DNA from: Odiellus spinosus
Taxonomy: Eukaryota > Arthropoda > Arachnida > Opiliones > Phalangiidae
Length of the DNA: 64,000 nt
NCBI GenBank assembly: GCA_963920705.1
Contig: OY987230.1
Span: 10,813,320 to 10,877,319, forward strand
Direction of reading: 5' to 3'
Shown: in pieces, positions 36,078-49,625 of the stretch
How positions within the stretch are numbered: position 1 is the stretch's first letter
How the letters are laid out: every line of letters begins with the position of its first letter
Notes under the pieces: generated by a model
What the model saw: only the letters and a program-made list of their open reading frames with translations
What the model was told of the DNA's origin: nothing
The model's database searches: none
Position numbers and translations under genes: made by a program

Positions 36078-39000
36078 TACCAAAAGTCTACAAAAACCAT
36101 CTTTCAGATTCTCATTTTTCCAAGCTCAAATGATACGTTTATGGTAAAAAAAAATTTAAGGTAAATTTCCTCTCGCTTGATATTCATACCATGAATTTAT
36201 TTACGTTAACACGAATACGAGTCTGAGATTTTTAATTTTTTTATGACGTCAATTTTATAACACACGTGATATAGTTTTTGGCGCATTTAAAGAAAGTGGC
36301 GGGTTCCTTACAAGAGCGCTTTTACTCTACACAGTAGTTTTTATCTTACCAAAGAGAGGAGTGGCTTATAAGTATATCAGGTTCTATTGGTTCCTGCCTT
36401 TGTCAAGCCGGATTTGGTGTGCAGCACTAAGAGACTTTCACACGGGTGCAACGACATTGATGAAAAATATCTGTATCAGTTTTTTAACGTATCGGTAATT
36501 TAGAAGTGAAACTAATATCTAGTATAGTGTTCAGCCCAACACTAATCACTAATTTTGGGTCAAGTTAGAGTCATAAGGTTAAGAGCATAATTTTGATTTT
36601 GCAAATACTGTTCGTAACTGCTAGTCAACATATCCCCTAGTTGCTAAGTCACGAATTTTACATTATAAGAATAGAGAGTAAGAAACTTCACTTGAAGTGG
36701 TTTACAGACTTCTGATAGTAGTTTATCCTTACTTTAACTGCTTCAAATTTCCAGCCAGTTATGTCAAATTCGGTCTTCTTTTTATCCCGGCTTTCTTCCA
36801 CAAGATAGGATTTCAGAGCATTTAAACAATCATTGTTGACACCCCCCATTGAGTCGTAATACTGTATTTTCTTATGCCGAAAGTCTATCACCTTAAGAAA
36901 TATTTCAATTGTAAATTAAAACAAAAGTACTTATAAAGGACAACAAAGTGAACTGCAATCGATTGCTTTATAAACATCTAATAAGATTAAAATTAATTTT
37001 TAGCTTACTTAACAGAGACACATGGATAGTCTGAAATATTTTCATTAACGAGTCTGTCCAATCAGGCAAGAAACGCATGCTCAATTTTTACAGCAAAATC
37101 AGGGTTCTTTTAATAATAATAATAATAATAATAATAAAAGAACCCTGGTAAAATATCATATTAACATTAAGAGATGTTCGCTTTTGCTCGTTAACAGCAA
37201 GATATGAAAATTACACAAGGATCCCTGTTAAGCCTACTTTGCAAGTAAGTTATAGCATAAGCCTATTAATTCTTCACCCGTAAGTTTGTGTTCCCCATAG
37301 AGCCCTTCGTATTCAGCACTATACAGGAGAGAGATAGAAATTTAAAGCCCTACGCCACCTCGCGGAAACACCTAGTGAATTTTCCCTACCCCACCTCATT
37401 CTTCTTGACAGGAAACAGAATGTCCTAGCATGCATTGGGAGAGTTTCAAGCTACCACTAGATGGATTTTTCTCGAAATTTTTTGTCAATCATTAGCTTAA
37501 TGCTAAAACGACCCTTGTTTTGTAACTCAGTGAATTAATAGGCTTTTGGTTATAGCTTACTTCTTATAGCTTATTTCTTTGTAATTTTTATCTAGTGGAT
37601 TAGGCCTATATAAGTTACTTGTTGTCAAGTTGTATTCTTCCTTTAAAACTAATGCCCATGCTAGATATGGTGTCACACTCTCCAGAATTTAGATCATAGC
37701 ATCCCTTAACCCTTCATATTTTTGGTCGAGGAGAAACACTCCATTAGGGATTGTATGGGTTTAGATTTTAGTCAGGGTACAGGTTGGGGGATAAGGAAAG
37801 AAAAACTCGAAAGCTCAAGGGCAGGAATGAGAGGGACATTAGGGTAAAATTGTGGGGAGCATGGTGCCACCTAAAGTAGGCACTAACAAATTCAAATTTA
37901 CTTACGGCTAAGCACCAGTGCATGCCCAAATGTACTGGTACTAACAGAAGGTCATAAGAAAAAACATCAATTTTGCGAGTCCATCTTTTTAAACCAACAT
38001 GTCCAGAACTGATAAGTCTTGGGTAAAAAAATGTATTGAAGGCGTAGCATGATGGGTAACCTTTTTCTTTGCCTCTTTCCATCAACAAATTGGTATAAAA
38101 GTTGATGATCTAGTTTTTTTGGGTCATTTTTATTACAAATTTATGGAAATAAAAAATATGTCTCGATTGGAGCCTTGTCAAATGATCTTTCGCACGCCAA
38201 ACTCGCTAATTTAAATTATTTAATCATTAGTAATTGGATAAAGTCACGAGGCTGTTTTTACAGTTTTGCATTTTATTTCAATATGCTTCCATTGAATAAC
38301 GAAAGAAATCAACTTTCCCAATTAGAAAAAAAAAAAATTGGTAAAAAATTGTCCAAATTGTAAAACTTATCCTCGATTTGACCAAAAAGATCAATTAAAA
38401 TAACCTGAATTTAAAATGATCCTTTTTTTGTTGAACTTTCCAATTTGGACTAGTTTTGACCAAATTAGATTACTTTTCTCCATTGGGAAAGCCGATTTCT
38501 TTCATTATTCTGTGCGAGTATATATTGAAATAAAAGTAAAACCGATGTCACGCGTATGCAAAAACAGCCTCGCATATTTAATTTCTAAACAATAAATTCA
38601 TGAGCGATCAATTTGACAAATCAAGAATTGAGTCAGGTTGGTTGTCTACTTAAGAAAAGCTGACATACTTCATCATTAAGCCAGTTTAATCCAGCTAGAG
38701 TTTCGATATCCTTTCTGGTGATGTTTATACCAAATCCCTGGGTCAAAACTTCGGAAGCTGGATTTGGTTGCATTGCTTTTTCAATTTCGGCATCCATGTC
38801 AGAAGTAAGCGCTAAAATTTAAAACATTACATTAAAAAAAAACTTGACAAGATTAAATTTTAAAAAGTAGTGAACTTACCAGGCAATTGATAGTCATCAT
38901 CGTCTTCTACCTCACTGTCAATGTACTTATTTAAATAAAGAGAGGTGAACTTGCTCTCAATGCTTTCAAGGCACTGAAAAATAAAAGGTAGAGACCTTTA

Positions 39001-42000
39001 CCCAAAATATTTTCACTGCTACTGCATGGCTAAGAAAACGTTTATTTAAGAAACTGTTTTTCTTAACCATGCAGTAGCAGTCTCGTAAATTATTAGTTAC
39101 AAGGTTTAGTATTTTTTTTTTGGCACGTTATTTTTACCTTTCTGTTTTCTTCGAACTTTTTCTTTTGCTTCTAATAGAAACAAAAAAAGAAAATTAAGAG
39201 TAAAATTCTAATAAAATTTCTGTTGGGTGATATTGTAAATTAATTGATACCAATGTGTCAAAATAAAAAAAATTAATGTAAAAACGAAAAATACAAGTAT
39301 CAGAATTGTCGTTTTTAACACATCGTAATAACTATTTCTTATTTCATATTGCGTTCACGCCATCTATCAGTAACAGTAAATAATATATCAGTTAGATAGG
39401 AAACTGATAACAATATCGAGTGAGTTTTAACCCATTGCTATTTAAAATTTGATATAAAAAACAAATGAGTACCTCTTCCTGCATAGCCCGATATTGTTTT
39501 TCTTGATCATCAACTTTTTCATTACTAACCCTCTGTGATTTGTCTACATCTTGCTTTCTGTAGAAAAAATTACTATTAGAAATTCAATTTCTAATATAAA
39601 AAAATTAAATGTTTGAATATTGTAAGTTCTAACAAATTTTTAAGCCATTCATCGCTGAATATTTCTTGAGCATAATTCACAAATCTGGCACTATAACTTC
39701 GTTGAAGAGGTACGTGAGTTGACACTTTCATTTCCATGCTCCTTCCTTGATAATTTAAAAAAAATGTTAATTAATTTCGTTGGCCTCAATAAAATGGGGA
39801 AAAAGGGCCATTTTCACTGGCGCGGATTAGTGACGGCAGCACGTTTAGCGAATCTTTTATTTTTAGGTTGTTTTTTTCTGTTTCAAGCCCTAGAAAACTC
39901 GTGGACATTTAAAGCACAAAGTATGTCGCTCTTTATTAGCATTCTCATATAATGCTGTCCACGTCGCAAAACTCATTTGGCAGAAGTCCACACCCGTTTA
40001 GAGTAAAAATCTAAGCCCCAAATCAAACCCGCAATTCTAATCTGTCACAGATCCACAACACTGAAAACGGGCCTTAAGAATTATTACTTGTGTTTTCTTT
40101 TCTTCCTTCAGAATTAGATTTTGAAGACTGAAATTTGGAAGACGGAACAAATTTTGGAACTACACTTTTAACCACACCGGTTTCTGCTAAATATTCGGGA
40201 GACGAAGAATATTCTGGTGCCCTTGATTTCCTCGAACTGGTTTGACTAAAAATAGTTTCGTGGCTTCCGTATAGTTCTTTCTTATCCAACCGTTCTATGG
40301 AACCAGAGCGACGACGCATCGAATGACTAGGAACATTTTTCTGCATCAAAGAACTACTGGCAAAACTAGTCTTTAAAGGAACGGGTACTAGTGAAACCGG
40401 TGATTTAAAAACTTTTTCATTTTCCTTTAGTTTCCTGTCCCAAGGACTTTGTTCTATAGTTCTATCCTTTCCAAGCCTTTTATTCAAAGCATAAAGTTTA
40501 TCAGTGTCTGTAACATTGACCTTAAAAAAGGCTCCACTTTTGCCTCCTTGTCTACAATAAAGAATCTTACAATTATTATCCAACTTAGTTATTATATACT
40601 ATTAAAAGTACTTTTATAAAAATCATTACGTTTGAGTTTGAACTGAAATAGAGTTTAGCCCTTCATCTCGTTTTCTTTGACTTTCGAGCAACAGTCTGTA
40701 AAACTCTTTCTCTTGCAACTGAAAAGACTGAAAAAGATTCTATTTAAAATAGCTTTTCTTAAATTTAAAATCAATATCTACTAACAAACCTCGAGAGTGG
40801 TAGAATATTTGCTGTTGGTCAGGTTTCTACGAACTTTAATGCATTCAGATTTGTTCTTTTTCGTTATCCTTGATGGGCTCGATTTAGGCAATGATAAAAA
40901 CCTGGATCCGTTATGATTTTTACGCCTGCGAGATGTTTCACCCTTATTCCTTCTATGGAGTTCTAAAAAATAAAGGGGTCTAAAATTGAAACTGAGGAAA
41001 AGATTTTTACCTAGTATTTAAACTGACTAGATTTGCCTTCGTTATTTTCATCATCACTCTCCAAGTCAATAAGAGGAGTATTTATTTCTGATGATGCATT
41101 TTTTCTCAACTCTCCAATGAACGGATTGACTAAAGAAAAATAAATTATCCTCCATACTTTGTTTCAAATTTCTTTAACTTACAAACTTCTGATTGGTTAG
41201 TACACAACGGTTCACGAGCCATTCTAATTTTTGAGTCTTTGAAAGGATAATTCATGACCCCCCAATTCTATAAAATGTGTAATCACAAATTCTCTTGATT
41301 TCTCAACTTATTTTAAATGGATTGATCAAAAAACAATAACCTTAATTCTACTCATATCCGATTGAGATTTTATAGGATGAGACGATTTTTGGTAGAGAAC
41401 ACTGTTATCTGCTTTTCTCCAAAATGCAATTCGCTTTGCGCTTTTTTTAAGCCAATCACTCCACGAAGACTTTACTGGAAAATTTACATAAAAAAACACA
41501 TTATTAAATGAAAAACACAGAAGAATTTAACAAAGCGAGAAATCAAATGTTAAACTACACAAGACTCGCGCTTCAAAATTAAGATATAACCAGAAGCAAA
41601 CAGGTGGAGACCCCTTTTAAACTAGTGGGAGAGACATTCCTTGTAAATAAAAATTTGCTGGGAAACAGCTCGAAATCATGCGCCTGGTGGTTTCACAATA
41701 TATTTACTAACTATAGTAATTAAAGTTAAGACATACATCTTAACTTCTACCTGAAATGAAAAGATGACTACTATCTCACACTCTACTGTCAAAGTGTTAC
41801 GTGCTATTTTTGGTGTATTCATCTACGGTGGAAAGCGGCGGAGTAGGCTACAATACCTACTTCCTCTTATTTACTTCTGGTGTAATTGCATTTTAAGATT
41901 TTATAACCTGCAGTATGATGGGAATTAGGTGCCTCTACTTTAAACCTCTTCTGTTCAGGTTGTAAGAAAATTACTTCATCATCCAATTCAGTGTCATTTT

Positions 42001-42013
42001 CTATTCTGTCCAT
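35670..42013 (-). CDS. SENP1: SENP1/Ulp1-type SUMO-specific protease, 16 exons
   Basis: SENP1/Ulp1 proteases mature SUMO precursors and remove SUMO from targets, mainly in the nucleus and at the envelope. Exons (5'->3'): 42013-41875, 41474-41341, 41267-41183, 41129-41028, 40962-40790, 40718-40630, 40551-40088, 39724-39634, 39557-39473, 39170-39138, 38973-38880, 38811-38669, 38109-37906, 36891-36733, 36008-35913 and 35732-35670. All phases close, giving 717 residues. The N-terminal ~450 residues are basic, Ser-rich and likely disordered and regulatory. The C-terminal C48 domain has [43 protein letters not shown] (catalytic His), [17 protein letters not shown] (catalytic Asp), [20 protein letters not shown] (Gln and catalytic Cys) and [18 protein letters not shown]. 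Exon 1 ends inside a MITE terminus. In exon 4 the GTCAGT donor must be used, because the next one (GTAAAA) follows an in-frame TAG. Confidence 0.94.
35774..35876. mobile_element. Short pogo/Tigger-like MITE
   Basis: TACAGTAAAAC at the left and GTTTTACTA at the right enclose AT-rich DNA with ATAACGAA-type motifs in inverted order. It fills much of the last SENP1 intron. The remnant in the GatB intron near 11278-11445 looks related. Confidence 0.5.
36345..36455. repeat. Dispersed GGAGTGGCTTATAAG repeat
   Basis: AAGAGAGGAGTGGCTTATAAG...GGTGTGCAGCAC...GACTTTCAC resembles about 20520-20640 (opposite strand) and 55490-55590. It is non-coding and lies in a SENP1 intron. The three copies have no shared neighbouring genes, as expected for a mobile family. 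Confidence 0.6.
37112..37138. repeat. (TAA)n microsatellite between short inverted arms
   Basis: About nine TAA units, flanked by CAGGGTTCTTTT on the left and AAAAGAACCCTG on the right, so the tract sits in the loop of a perfect 12-bp hairpin. Confidence 0.75.
38155..38653. mobile_element. ~500-bp fold-back element filling a SENP1 intron
   Basis: The arms are long inverted copies, for example CACGAGGCTGTTTTTAC / GCAAAAACAGCCTCGC and ACGAAAGAAATCAACTTTCC / GGAAAGCCGATTTCTTTC. The right end GTTGTCTACTTAA matches the TTAAAGTAGACATG family. It occupies most of the intron between exons 13 and 12, right next to the active-site His exon. Confidence 0.75.
39015..39081. repeat. Intronic hairpin
   Basis: ACTGCTACTGCATGG and CCATGCAGTAGCAGT are perfect complements 38 nt apart, followed inward by AAGAAAA / TTTTCTT. 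The hairpin makes up over a third of the 164-bp SENP1 intron that contains it. Confidence 0.75.
41591..41879. mobile_element. CAGAAGTAAATA-family MITE spanning SENP1 exon 1 / intron 1
   Basis: The left end CAGAAGCAAACAGGTGG and right end CCTCTTATTTACTTCTG are inverted repeats, and ACCCCTTTTAAACTAGTG matches the copy in the CapZB intron (CCCCCTTTAACTAGTG). The last five coding bases of SENP1 exon 1 (CAGAA, 41879-41875) and its splice donor GTAAAT are part of the right terminus. Confidence 0.72.
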
Positions 42014-42639
42014 ACTATATTTTTTAATAAAAAAACGAGGTAGGTGTATTAGTAAAAAACCCAAAACTAGTAGGGGGTGTAATAGTAAACTTTAAGCATG
42101 TTCCAACTTGTAACTTCCAAGCTAGAAGCAGCTTAAGTTATACCTTAAAAAACATTGGGCATTAATTCGAGAGGCATCAATTTATCATGGCTTAAGCCAT
42201 GGATTAATCCATGCTTAAGCCTTTAGTACACACTTGCAATTTCTTATACCTTTCAAAATTCCGTTTTCTTGATACATTTGAATTTCTATTGCCGGTATTA
42301 AATTTTCTAAGAACTTCTGCAAAGTAGTTCATTTATAATTTATATTAACACTAACATTCTATTACGAAATTTAATTACTCATGTACGAAAGTACGATAAG
42401 GATTCAGGATAGAGAAGAGGATAGCCGACGATGGCTTGGATTGCCTTGGAATGAAGCTCGGAGGTGGGCTGCCAATATCTTTTTTGCTCAGGAATGGGGC
42501 AAGACATATGAAGTATACAGCTAACGTGACACTCAGATGTCCGGATTCATATATCTATGGTTCCCAGATTTTCTAATACATAAATATTTCTATATGTGGG
42601 TGTCTGCAGTTTTTGATCGAAAACTAAATTTCGAATGTT

Positions 42640-43450
42640 TACTCCCCGGCAGGATATACTTTCCACTTTCCTTTATTGTCGCGGAGATCAAGAGTGAATG
42701 AGGCTGTGCAATCAACTCGGGTTGTTCGCAGTGTCACTGCGAGTCGCCATACCTATAGCCGGGTACAAAGCCTCTCACTAATAGCGTTTTTCATTGGAAC
42801 TGCTCCGAGAGTGCTCCAGATTCTCTTGTAACGTCAACGCTCGCGCTCCGTGGGCCTTGGAGCGGTCTCGAAGCGAGCTCCCAAAGGAAGACGCCATGTT
42901 TTCCTAAATCACACTTTTCGGGCTGAGGCACCTGGCTGCCGTGGTTAATTATTTTTATTTTCCATTGAAGATCTGAGTGCTCCGGTCATTACTCCGTCTC
43001 TCAAGCTGGAGCAGCTCGGAGTGCTCCGCGAGAGAGTGAGCTACCCAATGGGAGACGTTACTCCATCTCGGAAGTGCTCCTTTCTCACCAATGGAAGACA
43101 AAAATAAATTCAGAGCATCTCCGGAGTGCTCGGAGTAGTCCAATGGAAAACACCATAAGGCTACTGCCAACTTTACTCACGTTCGGGTTGTGTCCCGCGG
43201 ACGTGTGCTCTTTGTGCGGTGAAGGTAGCCTCACACATCTTCTTTGACTGTCCAACCCGCCAAGTGGATAGGCGTTTTTTCCTCGAGGATTTCCAGGGCA
43301 TATGTTGGGCCTATTGGCAGCCAATCACTTGGGTTTTGAAAACGTTATCCTTGCAATATGCGACGTTGTGCATCCAGCCATCCGATAACAACAGCTACTG
43401 TTATAGGCTTAGTCTGATGGCTTCTAGCTAAGTACACCACTGCCCTCGAA
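42640..43450 (+). pseudogene. Degenerate non-LTR retrotransposon (LINE) C-terminal fragment
   Basis: Plus-strand translation around 43160-43300 gives PADVCSLCGEGSLTHLL, then after a one-base frameshift FDCPTRQVDRRFFLEDF. This recreates the C-X2-C-X7-H-X4-C zinc-knuckle typical of the region after the reverse transcriptase domain in LINE ORF2 proteins. The upstream part (42640-42780) may belong to the same element but is broken by stops and by the MITE at 42784-43153. It is clearly inactive. Confidence 0.6.
42784..43153. mobile_element. 370-bp MITE inserted in the LINE fragment
   Basis: The left end GCGTTTTTCATTGGAACTGC and right end (reverse complement) GTGTTTTCCATTGGACTAC are imperfect inverted repeats. 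The subterminal regions are full of GAGTGCTCC / GGAGCACTC motifs. GC content is clearly higher than in the surroundings. No clean target duplication was seen. Confidence 0.68.
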
Positions 43451-43837
43451 CATATTAGTCTGGCCTTCCTCGTACCCTGAACTGCCTGAACCTAGTAAAC
43501 ATCCTGGCCCTCAAAAGGTACATTTTCAAATGTTTTCCAATATAAAAAGAATGACAAAGGAAAACCAGAGAAATATCTAAAATCTTGCTTCCCATCATTA
43601 TAACCACGGTACCACCTGTGCACCTACCACAAAGTTTAAACCTACGCTCCAAGCCTCCCACGACGTAGGAGGAAACAAGATGGGCAAGCCCATAGGAATA
43701 GCTAGACCCCAGACACTGTTAAAGAGACCGATGCTTTAGCAGGGGCGTGTTATGCATGCATAAACGCTCTGTAAACAATTTGAATGGCGTCGCGAGATTC
43801 CTTTAAACACGATGTTAAGGAAATTTCTCGAATTTTC

Positions 43838-43985
43838 TCAATTGAGAAAAATTGAGATTGAGAAAAATTGAGATTGAGAAAAATTGAGATTGAGAAAAAT
43901 TGGGATTGAGAAAAATTGGGATTGAGAAAAATTGGGAGAAAAATTGAGATTGAGAAAAATTGAGATTGAGATTGAGAAAAATGTT
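43838..43985. repeat. 16-bp tandem repeat GAGATTGAGAAAAATT
   Basis: About eight copies with variants (GGGATTGAGAAAAATT and a shortened unit). All three minus-strand frames are open across it, giving FSQSQFF-type low-complexity peptides with no gene context. Confidence 0.88.
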
Positions 43986-44518
43986 CCGAAGACGTAGCTG
44001 CGAACACCGCGAACGACGGACCCATACGGCCAAGAGAGAACCTCTCCGCGAACCAAAGTTTACTCAGAGAGATAAAAAAAAGAATGTTTTTTCTATCCGA
44101 TGACGTTTTTCGTCTTCTTGCACAACGCCAACGCCGCAGTGAATACAGTACCTAGACCCTAATAGGGTTGGGTCTAGCTAAAAAGACAAATTTCATGATA
44201 GAAAATATGTCACATGACCATTAGCGCGAAATTTGAATAATCTTTTTATTCGGTTTCAAACGGCTAATCTGTTTGATACGAAATCGCTTTTAAAAACGGT
44301 ATTCGATATTTTTCCGCATAATAGTTTCACAATTAAAATTTAATGATACGTCAATTTTGAATGATTGAATCGAAAAATAATACGAATATAATTTGTAAAT
44401 TCGATAATTCGAACAGCCCTATGAGTAGGAAGTGATTATCTATCAATTCCTTTTCCTTAAAGGGAGTATACAATTAGGGGTTTTCACGTGTATCACCAAA
44501 TTATCTCTAGCAGCCACA

Positions 44519-44812
44519 CCTGATCAAGGAGGATCAGAGAAGGATAGGAAATGTGGGGACGGCGCGGTTCCTACTGCGTCGACCTAAACTCCCACTCTGG
44601 GAGAACGGGGGTAGAGACGTTTCGTGGTAAAATGTTGTCGCGTGGGTAAAACGAATCCTTTATGAGACGCGCTAGCTAGCGACCACGTGACAACAGTTTA
44701 CCTCGAGAATTTCCTATCCCCCCTTTCCACCCGAGTGGGAGGTTGGCTCTTCTCTCTCTAACTCAACGCAGCCCCACATTTCCTCTCCTTCTCTGATCCT
44801 CCTTGACCTGAT
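44519..44812. mobile_element. 294-bp inverted-repeat element
   Basis: ACCTGATCAAGGAGGATCAG... at the left and the inverted ...CTGATCCTCCTTGACCTGAT at the right form ~40-bp arms with few mismatches. The interior is GC-rich (GGGGACGGCGCGGTTCC). The right edge continues directly into ATTAAAGGGACTCTC, the start of the AGCAGACGACGTTG repeat. Confidence 0.65.
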
Positions 44813-45050
44813 TAAAGGGACTCTCTAAAGTCGACTTCTTTTCTTGCTTAGCAGACGACGTTGTGCAGTCAAAGCTAGGCTATGTGCATGCATAATGGAA
44901 GATGACTTTAACGGGGCAAAGGCAAATTACAGAGCATATAGGGCCAATTCAGCAGTTTCCCTCTTGGAGACATTTAAGTGGGATACAAGCCTTCGCGTAC
45001 GTTTAGCAAGCGATTTTAGATCTAGTTATTATCCCTTTAAATAGGCCAAA
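44811..45050. repeat. AGCAGACGACGTTG dispersed repeat, copy 1
   Basis: ATTAAAGGGACTCTCTAAAGTC...CTTGCTTAGCAGACGACGTTGTGCAGTCAAAG...GGGGCAAAGGCAAATTACAGAGC. The same order of motifs recurs at about 52400-52480 and 63328-63605. The short ORF 44844-45044 lies wholly within it and is not a gene. Confidence 0.65.
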
Positions 45051-45704
45051 GAGCAGTGGTCTATTTGATTGGCCATGCTGCTAAGTAATTTAATGGCGAA
45101 TTCCTCTAAAGCAAGAGAATCACTATGAGAATAAGTTTTATATTCCACAGGGCCCAATGTAACTTTCTATATGTCTGAGAAAGTTTTAATATTTGTTTTT
45201 TAACCTCCTCATTCACCATGTATTCGTCATCCAACGATATACTTTTGCTTCACCAATTATCTCCTTCTGGTAATAAGTGAAGGATAAGGAATCGATAGAC
45301 AACCACTTTGGTTTAATTAATTAATATGGTATTTATGGTTAACTATTTATAATTTTGTCAACAGCTTGTGTTAATGTGATCCCTGGCATGAAAAATCAGA
45401 AATATTTTTGTTTTGCACAAATGAAAATATTCTATATATTTACTATAGAAGTAAATTAAAGTGCTAATATATTTTTGTAATACATATTCACAAAAAAAAA
45501 GTTGGATGTTTAATATAATAAACAATGTGAAATGTGAAAATAAATATAAATCTGGTGATTATCACGAGGAATTGAAAGAATAAATATGATAATGCCATTT
45601 TTCTTGGGTGTCCAGCACCAAACAAAGGAACGTGCTAAAAATAGTAGATGTACTGGCATAGAAAATATTATCGATTTATATATATTTTTTTTTTTTCATT
45701 TGTT

Positions 45705-48216
<2,512 letters not shown>

Positions 48217-49625
48217 GGCAAATGTTCATAATTAATTGACAAGCATCATCATTCTGAAATATCCCAAAAACATTCTAGGCTTCTGTATTTAATATTTTCA
48301 ATTAAAGGGGTCGTAATTCACCTATGCAGGAGCGGGGCCTATTTTTAACATAAAACTCATTAAAGGTCGAATTATAAGGCTATTGACTAGGCTCAGCCCC
48401 AGCATAACCAGGAGCGTGTATAGGATTGACATTTTTTTTATCAATAGGTGGCGGGATCATTCAGTGATTTTGCGGATGAGTCTCTGTTGTTACTGTGGCA
48501 ACCTCGGTAATGGGAGAGAGGAGTCCGCAAAATCTTAGGTTAATCGCGCCTCTACAGTAGAAAACTAGCAAACTAAATTTCCCCTTTGGTCCTTGGATTT
48601 TTTTTTTTTTTTTTTCGTGTGCACCGGCTTTGAAAAAATATATGAGGCGTTGAGTAAACGAGTAAACCTAGATTTTGTGGTATAAGTTGGGTAACGTCAG
48701 AGGACCAGGTAATTCGCTATTTGCTGCGCCGCCAAAGCTGGGAAATAAGACAGTTTTAGGAGGCAAATGATCAGTTTAAAAATTAAATGAGCCATTAGTT
48801 AAATTCCTACCCTTCTATCAATGCGGGTATAAAAATCAGTGGTCACTCACTATTTTTCGAGAAATAACTTGGCTCCAAATTCTCTTGTCAGTTTTGGCAA
48901 AAAAAGTACTTATTTCCCACCTCATTAGCGATGACACCACCTGTGAGGCTCTGACGTTTTGACATTTTTCAAGGACGGTTAAGTACAAAGGCCTAGCAAA
49001 ATATGCCAGTCAAGACTCAAGAGTCGACTCACTCATGTGTGAAAATAAAATTATTCCCTTTTTCAAAAGAATAAAAAAAAAAAATCTTTACCTTTTACTA
49101 CAAACAGTGGCGTTCTATAAAAATTGTATTACAATAATTTCTGACTTTAAAAGTTAAAAGACGAAAGCAAACACAAACCGGGTAACCGGCAGTCGGCACA
49201 CGTCGATCTTTCGTTCTTTAGAAAGGCCTAACTTACGTCACGAGGCGAGACGCCCATATAATTCGTCTGCTAGTTTCCTGTCAATCATTAGGGTTGGATT
49301 TTTCACTGTCATCGGTTAGGGAACGTTAATTTAATATTTAATACACATTAATTATCCCTTTATTTACGGTTATCCGAGCAATTCTTGTTTTTAATATAAA
49401 ATATTCATAATGGTAATTATATATTTTTAAGCCATATTTTAAGTCTGCTTCCTAAAGTTTTTCCACTGTTGTGACTGTCACTGTTCCACGGAAATCTTAA
49501 GCCTCGGCTAGAATTAAAGTTTTAAATAAAAACTAAAAAACTTTTAAAATAAGGCTTGGCTTTATGGTTTACCTTGTCGTACTTAAAAAAAAAAAACTTA
49601 ATGTTTACATTTTTTTTTATTTTAG
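48217..49625. promoter_or_regulatory. Divergent intergenic region, SLC35E2 / CapZB
   Basis: 1.4 kb between divergent genes. A likely CapZB 5' exon ends at ATG|GTAATT (ATG at 49409), followed by a ~210-bp intron to TTTTAG|ATG at 49626. T- and A-runs occur at 48600 and 49075. No mobile element was firmly recognised. Regulatory role inferred from position. Confidence 0.4.

Larger units (their letters stand above)
42014..45704. other. Gene-free spacer rich in mobile-element remnants
   Basis: 3.7 kb between the SENP1 start and the SLC35E2 stop. It contains short palindromes (GGCTTAAGCCATGG, about 42190), a LINE fragment interrupted by a MITE, a 16-bp tandem repeat, an inverted-repeat element at 44519-44812 and a copy of the AGCAGACGACGTTG repeat at about 44811-45050. 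Apart from the LINE piece no open frame has recognisable motifs. Confidence 0.6.

Noticed and set aside
43750-44056. Three overlapping FSQSQFF-type frames
   Set aside because: They come from a 16-bp tandem repeat open in all frames; no gene features.
44844-45044. 66-codon plus-strand frame
   Set aside because: It lies wholly inside a dispersed repeat that recurs at 52400 and 63328.
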